A stretch of 10,871 nt of DNA, from the NCBI GenBank assembly GCA_029939595.1, contig JAOZSQ010000064.1, positions 1 to 10,871 on the forward strand, written 5' to 3'. The position numbers and the translations under genes were made by a program. The stretch is from EX4572-165 sp002254885. GTDB taxonomy: Archaea; Thermoplasmatota; E2; DHVEG-1. This document shows, piece by piece, positions 1 to 7,511 of the stretch. Under the pieces are notes generated by a model that saw only the letters and a list, made by a program, of their open reading frames with translations, had not been told where the DNA came from and searched no databases. Numbering within the stretch: the stretch's first letter is position 1; each line of letters opens with the position of its first letter.

Positions 1-56
1 GAAATAAACAACATATTTATAAGGTTTATCAATAAAGAACTATTTAAAATAACTTT

Positions 57-155
57 ATGATTCAAAAATCAAAGTATTTTTATCCATTAATAATTTTATT
101 TATAAATATATTTATTGGTCTTTACATATATAAAATATCAATGCAAAATAATTAA
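57..155 (+). CDS. possible 32-residue single-span membrane peptide
   Basis: An ATG-started open frame of 32 codons ends 25 bases before argS. The peptide has a short basic start (Lys4, Lys6), an uninterrupted hydrophobic stretch at about residues 9-25 (YPLIILFINIFIGLYIY) and a polar end, so it would fit one membrane span. A TATA-like TTTATAAG lies about 40 bases upstream, but there is no ribosome binding site. AT-rich DNA yields Phe/Ile/Leu-rich frames by chance, and the probable argS TATA box falls inside this frame, which argues against it. No family is recognised. It is listed because of its clean topology and its place at the head of the argS operon, but it may well not be real. Confidence 0.22.
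   Translation: MIQKSKYFYPLIILFINIFIGLYIYKISMQNN
124..135 (+). promoter_or_regulatory. putative TATA box for argS
   Basis: An ATATATAAAA-type AT stretch sits about 50 bases before the argS ATG. In archaea transcription starts about 25 bases after the box centre, which would give a leader of roughly 25 bases. No clear ribosome binding site precedes the ATG. The whole region is AT-rich, so the exact box is uncertain. Confidence 0.3.
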
Positions 156-180
156 TAATAATTATTGATTTCAACGATTT

Positions 181-1917
181 ATGGAATATCCATATTTCAA
201 AGCAATATCTCATGTAGAAACCAAAATTAAATTTGCTTTACAAAAACTAAGTTTACCAAATGAAGTTAAACTTGAAATCCCACCTCAAAATCTAAGTGAT
301 TTTGCGTTTCCTTGTTTTTCACTATGTAAAATTAGTAAATGTTCGCCAAAAGAAACCGCAGAAAAAATCGCATCAGAGATTAATGAAGATAAAATTATAG
401 ATTCCATCTCTTCGGATAATGGATACATAAACATCACATTAAATTCTTTAAATTTGATCAATGAAACTTTATCGTTGATACATACAAAAAAAGATAAATA
501 CGGATTTTTACCAAAAAAGAATCAACAAATCATTATTGAACATACGTCAGCTAACCCAAATGGTCCTCTACATGTTGGAAGAGCAAGAAACCCCATAATT
601 GGTGATACACTAACAAGAATATACAAAGCCTCAGGTTATGAGTGTACATCTCAATTTTATTTAGATGATTTAGGAAAACAAGTTGCAATTTTGACATGGG
701 GATTAAATAACATTTCCAAAGAAGATATCAATAAAGAAAAAAATATTAAACCAGATCATCAAGCTGTTACTTATTATCAAAAAGCAAATGAGCTAATGAA
801 TAAAGATAAACAGATTCAAAAGGATATTGGCCAACTTGTAAAACAAAGTGAACATGGAAATAATGAAATCATAGAAAAAATCAAACAGGCATATAATCCT
901 GTGCTTGAAGGTATCAATGAAAGCTTATCCACCATTAACATTAATATTGATTCATATATCCCTGAATCTACCTTTGTGAAAGATAAATCTGTTGAAATGG
1001 TTATTTCAAAATTAAAAAAATCAGAATTTTGTTTTGAAGAAAATGGAGCATTTTATCTTGACCTTGAATCATTTGGTATAAAAGGTAGAAATACAAAATT
1101 TTTCATAACACGAGGTGATGGAACCTCTCTTTATGCAACAAGAGATATTGCATATCATGTATGGAAATCAAATCAAGCTGATCAATTAATAAATGTTCTT
1201 GGTGAAGATCATAAACTTGAAGCGAAACAAGTTGAAATTTGTTTAAAACTTCTAGGCCATGATCACATTCCCCACCCAGTTTTCTATGCATTTGTATCTC
1301 TACCTGGAGGTAAAATGTCAACAAGGAATGCAAGATTGGTATATCTAGATGAAATTATTGATGACAGCATTAAACGAGCATATGATGAAGTAAAAAAACG
1401 AAGAAAAGATGAATTAACAGAAAAACAGATGCAGCATATATCTAAAATAATTGGCATTGGTGCAATACGATATAATATAATAAAAGTTCAACCAGAAAAA
1501 GACATAGTTTTTAAATGGGAAGAAGCATTAAATTTTGAGGGAAATGCAGCACCATTCATACAATATTCTCATGCAAGAGCCGCAGGAATTTTAACAAAAA
1601 ATTTAAAACAAAATATTCTAGAAAACATTAATCAAATATCAAAACTCACTCATAACTCAGAAATTAATCTTTGTAAGAAACTTTCAATGTTTCCAAAAAT
1701 AATTCAGGATGCTGCGGAAGGCTTTAAACCTCATCTCATAGCCTCATATCTCTTTGAAACAGCATCACTATTCAATCAATTTTATAGAGATTGCCCAGTA
1801 TTATCTGAAAAAGATAAAAAAACACAAAATGAACGTCTAATTCTTGTTTCTGCATTTAAAATAGTTATTCATAATGGCCTTGAACTTCTTGGAATTGATG
1901 CACCTGATGAAATGTAA
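181..1917 (+). CDS. argS: arginyl-tRNA synthetase (class I)
   Basis: This cytosolic enzyme charges tRNA-Arg with arginine using ATP. The 578-residue product has the usual ArgRS order. An N-terminal tRNA-recognition domain spans about residues 1-100. The class I catalytic core follows, with the HIGH-type signature after NPNGPL at 131-134, here HVGR. YATRDIAYH lies at 318-326 and the KMSKS loop, here KMSTR, at 378-382. The DALR-type anticodon-binding domain begins near EGNAAPFIQYSHARAAGIL, about 453-471. Length and motifs look complete, with no frameshift. The final His of HIGH is Arg; this HxGRARN form is familiar from archaeal-type ArgRS and does not imply inactivity. The first ATG in the open stretch is used. 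It is the first strong gene of a plus-strand pair, with the radical SAM gene starting 15 bases after its stop. Confidence 0.96.
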   Translation: MEYPYFKAISHVETKIKFALQKLSLPNEVKLEIPPQNLSDFAFPCFSLCKISKCSPKETAEKIASEINEDKIIDSISSDNGYINITLNSLNLINETLSLIHTKKDKYGFLPKKNQQIIIEHTSANPNGPLHVGRARNPIIGDTLTRIYKASGYECTSQFYLDDLGKQVAILTWGLNNISKEDINKEKNIKPDHQAVTYYQKANELMNKDKQIQKDIGQLVKQSEHGNNEIIEKIKQAYNPVLEGINESLSTININIDSYIPESTFVKDKSVEMVISKLKKSEFCFEENGAFYLDLESFGIKGRNTKFFITRGDGTSLYATRDIAYHVWKSNQADQLINVLGEDHKLEAKQVEICLKLLGHDHIPHPVFYAFVSLPGGKMSTRNARLVYLDEIIDDSIKRAYDEVKKRRKDELTEKQMQHISKIIGIGAIRYNIIKVQPEKDIVFKWEEALNFEGNAAPFIQYSHARAAGILTKNLKQNILENINQISKLTHNSEINLCKKLSMFPKIIQDAAEGFKPHLIASYLFETASLFNQFYRDCPVLSEKDKKTQNERLILVSAFKIVIHNGLELLGIDAPDEM

Positions 1918-1932
1918 AAAAATAAAACGACA

Positions 1933-2754
1933 ATGTTATTAAATCATATGAAAAAAAAAGAGATACAAACCAAATTCATATTAAAAAAAATTACGAAATA
2001 TGATTCCCTTTTTCAAGGTCATTATACTATTGACCCATATCAAAATTGTGAATTTGGATGCATCTATTGTGATTCAACATACGATGATACTCTCTATATT
2101 TTACAGAATGCATTGGAGATTCTCAAAACTGAATTAATAGATATTCCAAAAAAGAGAATTATTATTGGTTCAGTCCATGATCCATATCAATCAGCCGAAG
2201 AAACCTATAATATTACAAGGTCAATAATCAACTTTCTAACTGAAAATAATTTTCCAATACATATACTTACAAAATCACCATTAGTACTTCGCGATATTGA
2301 TTTACTAAAAAAAAATAAAGATGTCCATGTAACATTTTCATTTATTTCCAGTGATTCCTTTATCGTATCTCAAATTGAGAAAAATGCACCGAATATTATT
2401 AGTCGTTTTCAAGCTATACAAAAATTACAAAAAAACAATATTTGCTCTGGTGTAGCACTCATACCTATTCTTCCAGGATTTGTAGAAGATTCACTTGATG
2501 ATATTATTGCAATTACAAAATCATATCAAGCATCATATTTTCTTTCAGAACATCTTTTCTTAAAAGGTGATCAACAGAGGATTTTTTTTGATTTTATAAA
2601 ACAATATTATCCAACATTGCTTACATTGTATGATTCAATTTTTAAAGATTCAATGTTTCCAGATCAAACTTATCAAAATAAGATCAATAAAGAAATTAAA
2701 AAGATATGTGGAAGAAATAATCTTCCAACTTCAATTTTAGAGCTGTCTGATTAA
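1933..2754 (+). CDS. SplB-like radical SAM protein (COG1533 type)
   Basis: This is a 273-residue radical SAM protein of the broad group related to spore photoproduct lyase. The SAM-cluster motif CxxxCxxC is at Cys39, Cys43 and Cys46, within QNCEFGCIYC. The pattern around it (GHYTIDPYQNCEFGC, then GSVHDPYQSAEE at about 93-105, HILTKSP and VALIPILPGF) is typical of that group. These archaeal members are not proven DNA-repair lyases, and their substrate is unknown, so no gene symbol is given. The gene follows argS by 15 bases and is probably co-transcribed, although no shared pathway is obvious. ATGs at 1933 and, in frame, at 1948 are both possible starts; neither has a ribosome binding site, and the later one gives a natural MKKKEI start. 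Its TAA stop overlaps the stop of the opposing surface-protein gene. Confidence 0.85.
   Translation: MLLNHMKKKEIQTKFILKKITKYDSLFQGHYTIDPYQNCEFGCIYCDSTYDDTLYILQNALEILKTELIDIPKKRIIIGSVHDPYQSAEETYNITRSIINFLTENNFPIHILTKSPLVLRDIDLLKKNKDVHVTFSFISSDSFIVSQIEKNAPNIISRFQAIQKLQKNNICSGVALIPILPGFVEDSLDDIIAITKSYQASYFLSEHLFLKGDQQRIFFDFIKQYYPTLLTLYDSIFKDSMFPDQTYQNKINKEIKKICGRNNLPTSILELSD
2698..2727 (-). terminator. hairpin plus U tract ending the surface-protein transcript (putative)
   Basis: Read on the minus strand just past the surface-protein stop, TGGAAG (2727-2722) pairs with CTTCCA (2714-2709) around a 7-base loop. A run of five U (2702-2698) follows six bases later. It lies within the last codons of the opposing radical SAM gene. 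The stem is only 6 bp, so this is a moderate call. Confidence 0.33.
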
Positions 2755-5700
2755 TTTCGTTTTTTGTTAATAAAAAACGCAGTAATTATCAATACGATTA
2801 TTATGACAAGCGCGATTATCACACTGAAATATTGAGTAAATATTGTCCCTGGTACTTTTTCATGAGGATGTTTATCTGATCCAAAAGGTGTATGACCATT
2901 AACATTGAACCCAACTTCTGCATCATAACTAAGAGATTGTACATCTTCTACCGTCCAATGATTATTACTGCTATATTCTGTGCTTGGAACCCATGATCTA
3001 AGATCTGGATCGCCATATAAACATACATTTTCTGCTAGATCCCACCACCATTGTGGACTTCCATCTCGGACATATTGGATTCCTACTTTCTTGATTCCTT
3101 CCATATAGATTTCACCCATTGTTTCACCAAGAGCAATTCCACGTGGTACAGCATTTTGCCATACATCAGAATACCATGAAGTAGCCCAAGGATCCATAAT
3201 CTGATATGGAGAACCATGACGCATCATTGTTAAATGGAGGTATTTACCTGCAGGTAAACAAGCAACACTACTGATTCCTGCGGAATGAATATTTCCAAGA
3301 GCATCATCAACTTGAGTACCATTATACCAACTTGTCCCAAATCTTCCTAGTAGAACTGTAATAATTACTCCATCATAATAATCTTGAGTGTTTTGCAGCC
3401 AATCTGGTGTAAAATAATTTATTATTGGGAGGCTTGCTATATCACCAACTAAATCTCGAACTGGTCGTTTTGCAACAGCCCAATCAAGGCCTGTTTTCAC
3501 AAAACGAATTCCAAGTGGGTCTGGATTTCCCATAAGCATTGGAAGAATACCATGAACATCCATTGTCATAGTATCTGGTTCTTCTGTTGAACCAAGCCAC
3601 CATTCATAGCCCCTCCAAGGATTATCTTCTTTTTTAGCACCAGATAATGGAATAGCAGGATATCCTGCCCCAGTTGGGTTTTCTGAATTGACATCCCAAA
3701 ACATAAAGCTTCCGCCATTCATTGGTGATCCATGTGTATTAATCATCCAAAGTAATACTCCTTGATTTAAATTATACATGTTTGAATCAAAATTGGTTGA
3801 AAAAACTGGATCAAAACCACCTTTTTTAATATAAAAGGGTTGTACTTCTGCACCACTTAAATCTGCAAAAAAACCACCTTCTTGACCATTTACATCAATC
3901 ATGACTCCCTCATCAATAGGTTCAAATGATTGAGATCTACCGGGAATTGTCCCATCTGCACATTTATATTCAAAACCCCAATATTCACTTGCTCTGCTAT
4001 TAAATTTAATATCATAACATACTAGGGTGTCAAGAACTGGAAATTTAAATGTTTCTTCTTGAGATGGTTTTGTTATCTTTAAACCAAGGCTTCCCCTCCA
4101 AGGGAATCGACGTTTACTGCTTGATCCATTGATCATTGTAACTCCTGCAGAATTTTTAATTCCCGGATTTTCAAACACAATCATTGGATAAAAAACGGTT
4201 TTTGAAACCCAAACACTAAGATCAGTTGGTGAACCAAAAAATCTGCCAGGTTTTGCTTTACCTACACATACTCTATCCCAAGGCAGACCAATATCAAATT
4301 GACCACCAAGTGTAATCATTGTTTCTTCTCCTTCCTTATCAAAATCATAGTCTTTTAGAAAATCATAGATTCTTGTACCTGTAAGATACATCTCACTAAC
4401 TGTTGGCAGTCTTGAATGACCGTCAGGATGACGTCTCCAAAGTTCATTATGCCAAACAACAGCAGATGATAGTTCTGGATGATTATCAATTAGAAGAACA
4501 GGAGATCCATGATGAGCTGCAAGATATGCAGCTGGTCCAATTGATCTAGAACCAATAAGCTCATCAGAAGGTTTAAGTTCAGCAACCTTCCAAGAAGTCC
4601 AAGGGTCAATGGTTGAAAAAATGACGTCATTACTTCCAGATATTTTTCTTATCGCATCATATATTTCTCTATATGTTTTGTAATGCTCTTTCACACGAAA
4701 ATCATTATTTAATTCATTTATAAGAGAAGTTGATGCATATTCATCAATATTTATAATATAAATATCAGAAACACCAAGTTTGTATAATGCATCATATGTT
4801 TCCTGTGGTATATTATCAGATGTGATATAAAGTAATGGGGCATTCAGCCCTGATGCTAACACGGCACCTTCTGTTGCAGATGCTAATCCTGCGCCTTCTT
4901 CTTTTGAAAAGTTTTGTTCCCATGAATATTCAATAGTTATATCGGTAGACTGCTGCATTTCATCCATTGCAAAAACACAAATCTTATAATTTTCACCAGG
5001 TAAACATTCTCCAAGTTGATTAACATGCATATCAGTTTCTGAACCGATTGGAAGTGGAATACCAGCACCATGAAATGATGGATCACATGTTGATGAAACA
5101 CCAGGTTCTCTTGTGGAAAGTACTTCTTCACCCTCAGGGCCAATTAATGAAAAGCCAAGATCAATATTTTGATTATCCCAATTAAGTTTAATTTCGACAT
5201 TACGACAACCAAATGGTGGAAGATCAGGAATATCAAATTCAATTCCTGGAAACATTTCAACATCAACTTGATACATTACCTGTTTCATATTCTTTAAAAT
5301 ATCAATTATTCGTCCATACCTTCCAAAACTAAACATTGAAATACTTCGGTGTTTTTGCACCTCAAGACCTGTTGGAATAATTGAATCTACTTGCTCAGAA
5401 AAGGATTGTTGATAATCATCGGATTTTGTTGGAACATCAGTAATAGCAACACTCCATCGACCGCTTTTATAAACATAGACAGATGTCTTATCAACATCCA
5501 TTCCACTTTGAGTATTCCATTCACTTGTGATCCCTGCCATCATCCATTGACCATCTTCTTCACAATAGACTTGTATATCACGATCTCCTGCAGGAATTGA
5601 CATATTAATTATCCCTTCGAAACCAGGTACACCTGCTTCAAGATAAAAACAAGGATACCAAGATCTAATCTTTAAAAATTTATATCCCTCAGGAACCGTA

Positions 5701-6389
5701 AATTGATGATATTGAGGATATACCTCATTTGTTTGAGGTACTTCAAAATGTTCCGTTCTTACACCATTGCCAGGTTCTAATGTTTTTTCTATGATTCCAT
5801 TTGTCTTATTATCTGGTTTTTGATAATCCTCTTGAATGACTGCTAATACTGCTGAATCAGAATATTCCCAATCAGTTATTGCAATGTCTTGTGCTAATGC
5901 AAAAGGATTATCTTGATTTATCTGAATAGTTTTTTTTGCATCCCAATTAGTATCAAGAGTATTTTCATCAACATTTATAAGCGTCATTTGATCTAACATA
6001 CCTTTTGAATAAGCAATCCAATCATCCATAAAATAATCGATTCCTTGACGTGTATCAAAAGTTCTATCTTTTAAGGATTCAGAGATATACTCTTCTTCAT
6101 AAAATATTAACGGACTTGAATATATTTTATCAGTTTCTTCATTATAAAAAACAGATGAGGGTATAGATGCAAGATATCCATAATCATCAAGTAAACTTTC
6201 ATCATCATGTTGAATGAACGTGGTCTTTTTCAAAGGGACAAATGGTTTCCATGTTATACCTTTTTCAAAACCCGTATGATAGTTATCTTCTAAATCAGCA
6301 AATACCGTCGGAATAATTGTACTTCCAATCATAAATGCAACAACTAAAAATGTAAGCCCTATATGTTTTGAATTATTATTTTTTGACAT
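2751..6389 (-). CDS. secreted membrane-anchored C25 (gingipain)-like protein with CWB2-like repeats
   Basis: A 1212-residue surface protein. A Sec signal peptide covers about residues 1-31 (hydrophobic core, then TVFA before Asp). Beta-rich, PPC-like regions lie at about 225-320 and 385-492. Two segments resemble cell-wall-binding repeat 2: GLNAPLLYITSDNIPQETYD near 514-533, and AAHHGSPVLLID at 624-636. The last third looks like peptidase family C25: INTHGSP with His886, SSVACLPAGKY with Cys1044, and the family's closing VCLYGDPDLRSW at 1122-1133. A single membrane helix at about 1187-1207 is followed by KKRN, leaving the bulk outside the cell. If active, it would be a cysteine endopeptidase with the His/Cys dyad of the caspase fold. 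The His-Cys distance is 158 residues, against roughly 30 in gingipains, so a large insertion or a lost activity is possible. A good ribosome binding site supports the start. Family assignment is by motif only. Confidence 0.72.
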   Translation of the reverse strand: MSKNNNSKHIGLTFLVVAFMIGSTIIPTVFADLEDNYHTGFEKGITWKPFVPLKKTTFIQHDDESLLDDYGYLASIPSSVFYNEETDKIYSSPLIFYEEEYISESLKDRTFDTRQGIDYFMDDWIAYSKGMLDQMTLINVDENTLDTNWDAKKTIQINQDNPFALAQDIAITDWEYSDSAVLAVIQEDYQKPDNKTNGIIEKTLEPGNGVRTEHFEVPQTNEVYPQYHQFTVPEGYKFLKIRSWYPCFYLEAGVPGFEGIINMSIPAGDRDIQVYCEEDGQWMMAGITSEWNTQSGMDVDKTSVYVYKSGRWSVAITDVPTKSDDYQQSFSEQVDSIIPTGLEVQKHRSISMFSFGRYGRIIDILKNMKQVMYQVDVEMFPGIEFDIPDLPPFGCRNVEIKLNWDNQNIDLGFSLIGPEGEEVLSTREPGVSSTCDPSFHGAGIPLPIGSETDMHVNQLGECLPGENYKICVFAMDEMQQSTDITIEYSWEQNFSKEEGAGLASATEGAVLASGLNAPLLYITSDNIPQETYDALYKLGVSDIYIINIDEYASTSLINELNNDFRVKEHYKTYREIYDAIRKISGSNDVIFSTIDPWTSWKVAELKPSDELIGSRSIGPAAYLAAHHGSPVLLIDNHPELSSAVVWHNELWRRHPDGHSRLPTVSEMYLTGTRIYDFLKDYDFDKEGEETMITLGGQFDIGLPWDRVCVGKAKPGRFFGSPTDLSVWVSKTVFYPMIVFENPGIKNSAGVTMINGSSSKRRFPWRGSLGLKITKPSQEETFKFPVLDTLVCYDIKFNSRASEYWGFEYKCADGTIPGRSQSFEPIDEGVMIDVNGQEGGFFADLSGAEVQPFYIKKGGFDPVFSTNFDSNMYNLNQGVLLWMINTHGSPMNGGSFMFWDVNSENPTGAGYPAIPLSGAKKEDNPWRGYEWWLGSTEEPDTMTMDVHGILPMLMGNPDPLGIRFVKTGLDWAVAKRPVRDLVGDIASLPIINYFTPDWLQNTQDYYDGVIITVLLGRFGTSWYNGTQVDDALGNIHSAGISSVACLPAGKYLHLTMMRHGSPYQIMDPWATSWYSDVWQNAVPRGIALGETMGEIYMEGIKKVGIQYVRDGSPQWWWDLAENVCLYGDPDLRSWVPSTEYSSNNHWTVEDVQSLSYDAEVGFNVNGHTPFGSDKHPHEKVPGTIFTQYFSVIIALVIIIVLIITAFFINKKRN
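2754..2767 (+). terminator. U-rich terminator for the argS operon (putative)
   Basis: Directly after the plus-strand stop the RNA would read UUUCGUUUUUUGUU. Archaeal RNA polymerase can terminate at U-rich tracts without a hairpin. On the other strand the same bases encode the Asn-Lys-Lys-Arg-Asn end of the surface protein, so the element is embedded in coding sequence. Confidence 0.4.
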
Positions 6390-6561
6390 TTTAATAAACT
6401 CCTGATTAACCCTAATAATATTATAATTTTTTAGTATAGATATGATATAGATTTAAAAGCTATATATAATTTATTATATATTATATAGTTCTTTCCAAAA
6501 ATTAGGTGCATATTTTTTTAAACAAAGATCCTATTATGTAAAAAAATAGTTGATAGATTCA
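6390..6561. promoter_or_regulatory. divergent AT-rich promoter region
   Basis: This 172-base gap separates the minus-strand surface-protein gene from plus-strand taw1, so both promoters must lie here. Toward the surface-protein gene, AAATTATAAT around 6420-6430 is a plausible TATA box. Toward taw1, ATTTTTTTAAAC around 6513-6523 would place the start near 6543, giving a short leader without a ribosome binding site. Near the centre, CTATATA (6460-6466) and TATATAG (6482-6488) form an inverted repeat. In such AT-rich DNA it could be an operator, opposed TATA boxes or chance. Confidence 0.45.
6399..6403 (-). promoter_or_regulatory. ribosome binding site of the surface-protein gene
   Basis: AGGAG on the minus strand sits nine bases before the ATG at 6389 and matches the anti-Shine-Dalgarno end of archaeal 16S rRNA. 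It fixes the start codon that gives an intact signal peptide. Confidence 0.7.
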
Positions 6562-7497
6562 ATGAAGAAAACACTAATAGATCGATTGAAAAAACAACAA
6601 TATGGCCTTGTTGGATCTCACTCAGGAGTAAAACTTTGTCATTGGATGAAACAAAGTCTTCTACATAAAAGAAATTGCTATAAACAAGATTTTTACGGGA
6701 TTCAATCCCATCGTTGCCTTCAAATGACTCCAACTGTAAATCACTGTAATCATAATTGTCTTTTTTGTTGGAGATACCAAGGTTTCACTGAACATGTTAT
6801 AGAAAAACCAGATGACCCCTCATTTATACTAGAACAGAGCATCAAAGAACAACAAAGATTAATAACTGGATTCAAAGGTGATGAACGATGTGATCTAAAA
6901 AGATGGGAAGAAGCAAATAAACCAAACATGGTTGCTTGTTCTTTATCTGGTGAACCAACGCTTTATCCAAGACTGGGTGAATTCTTTGAGTTATGTCATA
7001 AAAAAGGAATGACTACATTTCTTGTTTCAAATGGAACAAACCCCGAGGTATTAAAAGAAATGGACCCATTACCTGATCAACTCTATATCTCACTTATTGC
7101 ACCTACAAAGGAGACATACAAAAAACTTTGTGTACCTTATATCACCAATGGATGGGAAAAAATCCAGGAAACATTAGAACTTCTTCCATCTTTAGATACA
7201 AGAACGGTTATTCGACAAACACTTATCAAAGATTGGAATTTCAATCATAAATATATTGAGAATTATGCAAAATTTATCAAAAAAGCAGAACCTTTGTTTG
7301 TGGAACCAAAAGGTTATGTCTTTGTTGGATCATCAAGACAACGTATGAATCTATCTAATATGCCATCTCACCAAGAAATCAAAGAATTTGGTTTAAAATT
7401 ATCAAATGAAATAGGCTATGAATTCATCAATGAAAAAAAGGATTCCCGAGTTGTATTGCTCTGTAAGGTAAAAAAACCAAAAAGAATTAACAAATAA
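6562..7497 (+). CDS. taw1: 4-demethylwyosine synthase (radical SAM, TYW1 family)
   Basis: Taw1 condenses pyruvate with N1-methylguanosine-37 of tRNA-Phe to make 4-demethylwyosine, the tricyclic core of archaeal wyosine bases that protects reading-frame fidelity. The 311-residue product has the radical SAM motif CxxxCxxC at Cys62, Cys66 and Cys69 (within NHCNHNCLFC). Three upstream cysteines, 26, 39 and 52, match those of the second 4Fe-4S cluster. These numbers coincide with the ones I recall for the Methanocaldococcus jannaschii enzyme when the ATG at 6562 is used. That favours this start over an in-frame TTG at 6550. The C-terminal wyosine-specific segment is present (VEPKGYVFVGSSRQRMNLSNMPSHQ and onward). 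Its flavodoxin-bearing eukaryotic version is much longer; this is the short archaeal form. It stands alone, divergent from the surface-protein gene and convergent with the GPN gene, 14 bases apart. Confidence 0.95.
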   Translation: MKKTLIDRLKKQQYGLVGSHSGVKLCHWMKQSLLHKRNCYKQDFYGIQSHRCLQMTPTVNHCNHNCLFCWRYQGFTEHVIEKPDDPSFILEQSIKEQQRLITGFKGDERCDLKRWEEANKPNMVACSLSGEPTLYPRLGEFFELCHKKGMTTFLVSNGTNPEVLKEMDPLPDQLYISLIAPTKETYKKLCVPYITNGWEKIQETLELLPSLDTRTVIRQTLIKDWNFNHKYIENYAKFIKKAEPLFVEPKGYVFVGSSRQRMNLSNMPSHQEIKEFGLKLSNEIGYEFINEKKDSRVVLLCKVKKPKRINK

Positions 7498-7501
7498 AAA
7501 A
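7470..7501 (-). terminator. triple U-tract terminator of the pyrE-purD-GPN transcript (putative)
   Basis: Beyond the GPN stop, the minus-strand transcript would carry U6 (7501-7496), U5 (7483-7479) and U7 (7476-7470) within about 30 bases. Repeated U tracts of this kind are the known archaeal termination signal. On the plus strand they encode the Lys-rich end of Taw1. Confidence 0.5.
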
Positions 7502-7511
7502 TGAGGATGAT

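Noticed and set aside
1103..1333. Minus-strand open frame opposite argS
   Set aside because: It lies wholly inside a strongly supported gene, has no motif and no promoter; it is a shadow of the argS coding pattern.
5391..5600. Plus-strand open frame opposite the surface-protein gene
   Set aside because: It is antisense to coding sequence with clear beta-sandwich composition, and it has no start signals.
6550..6561. Upstream TTG start for taw1
   Set aside because: The ATG at 6562 gives cysteine positions 26, 39, 52, 62, 66 and 69, matching the numbers I recall for the M. jannaschii enzyme.
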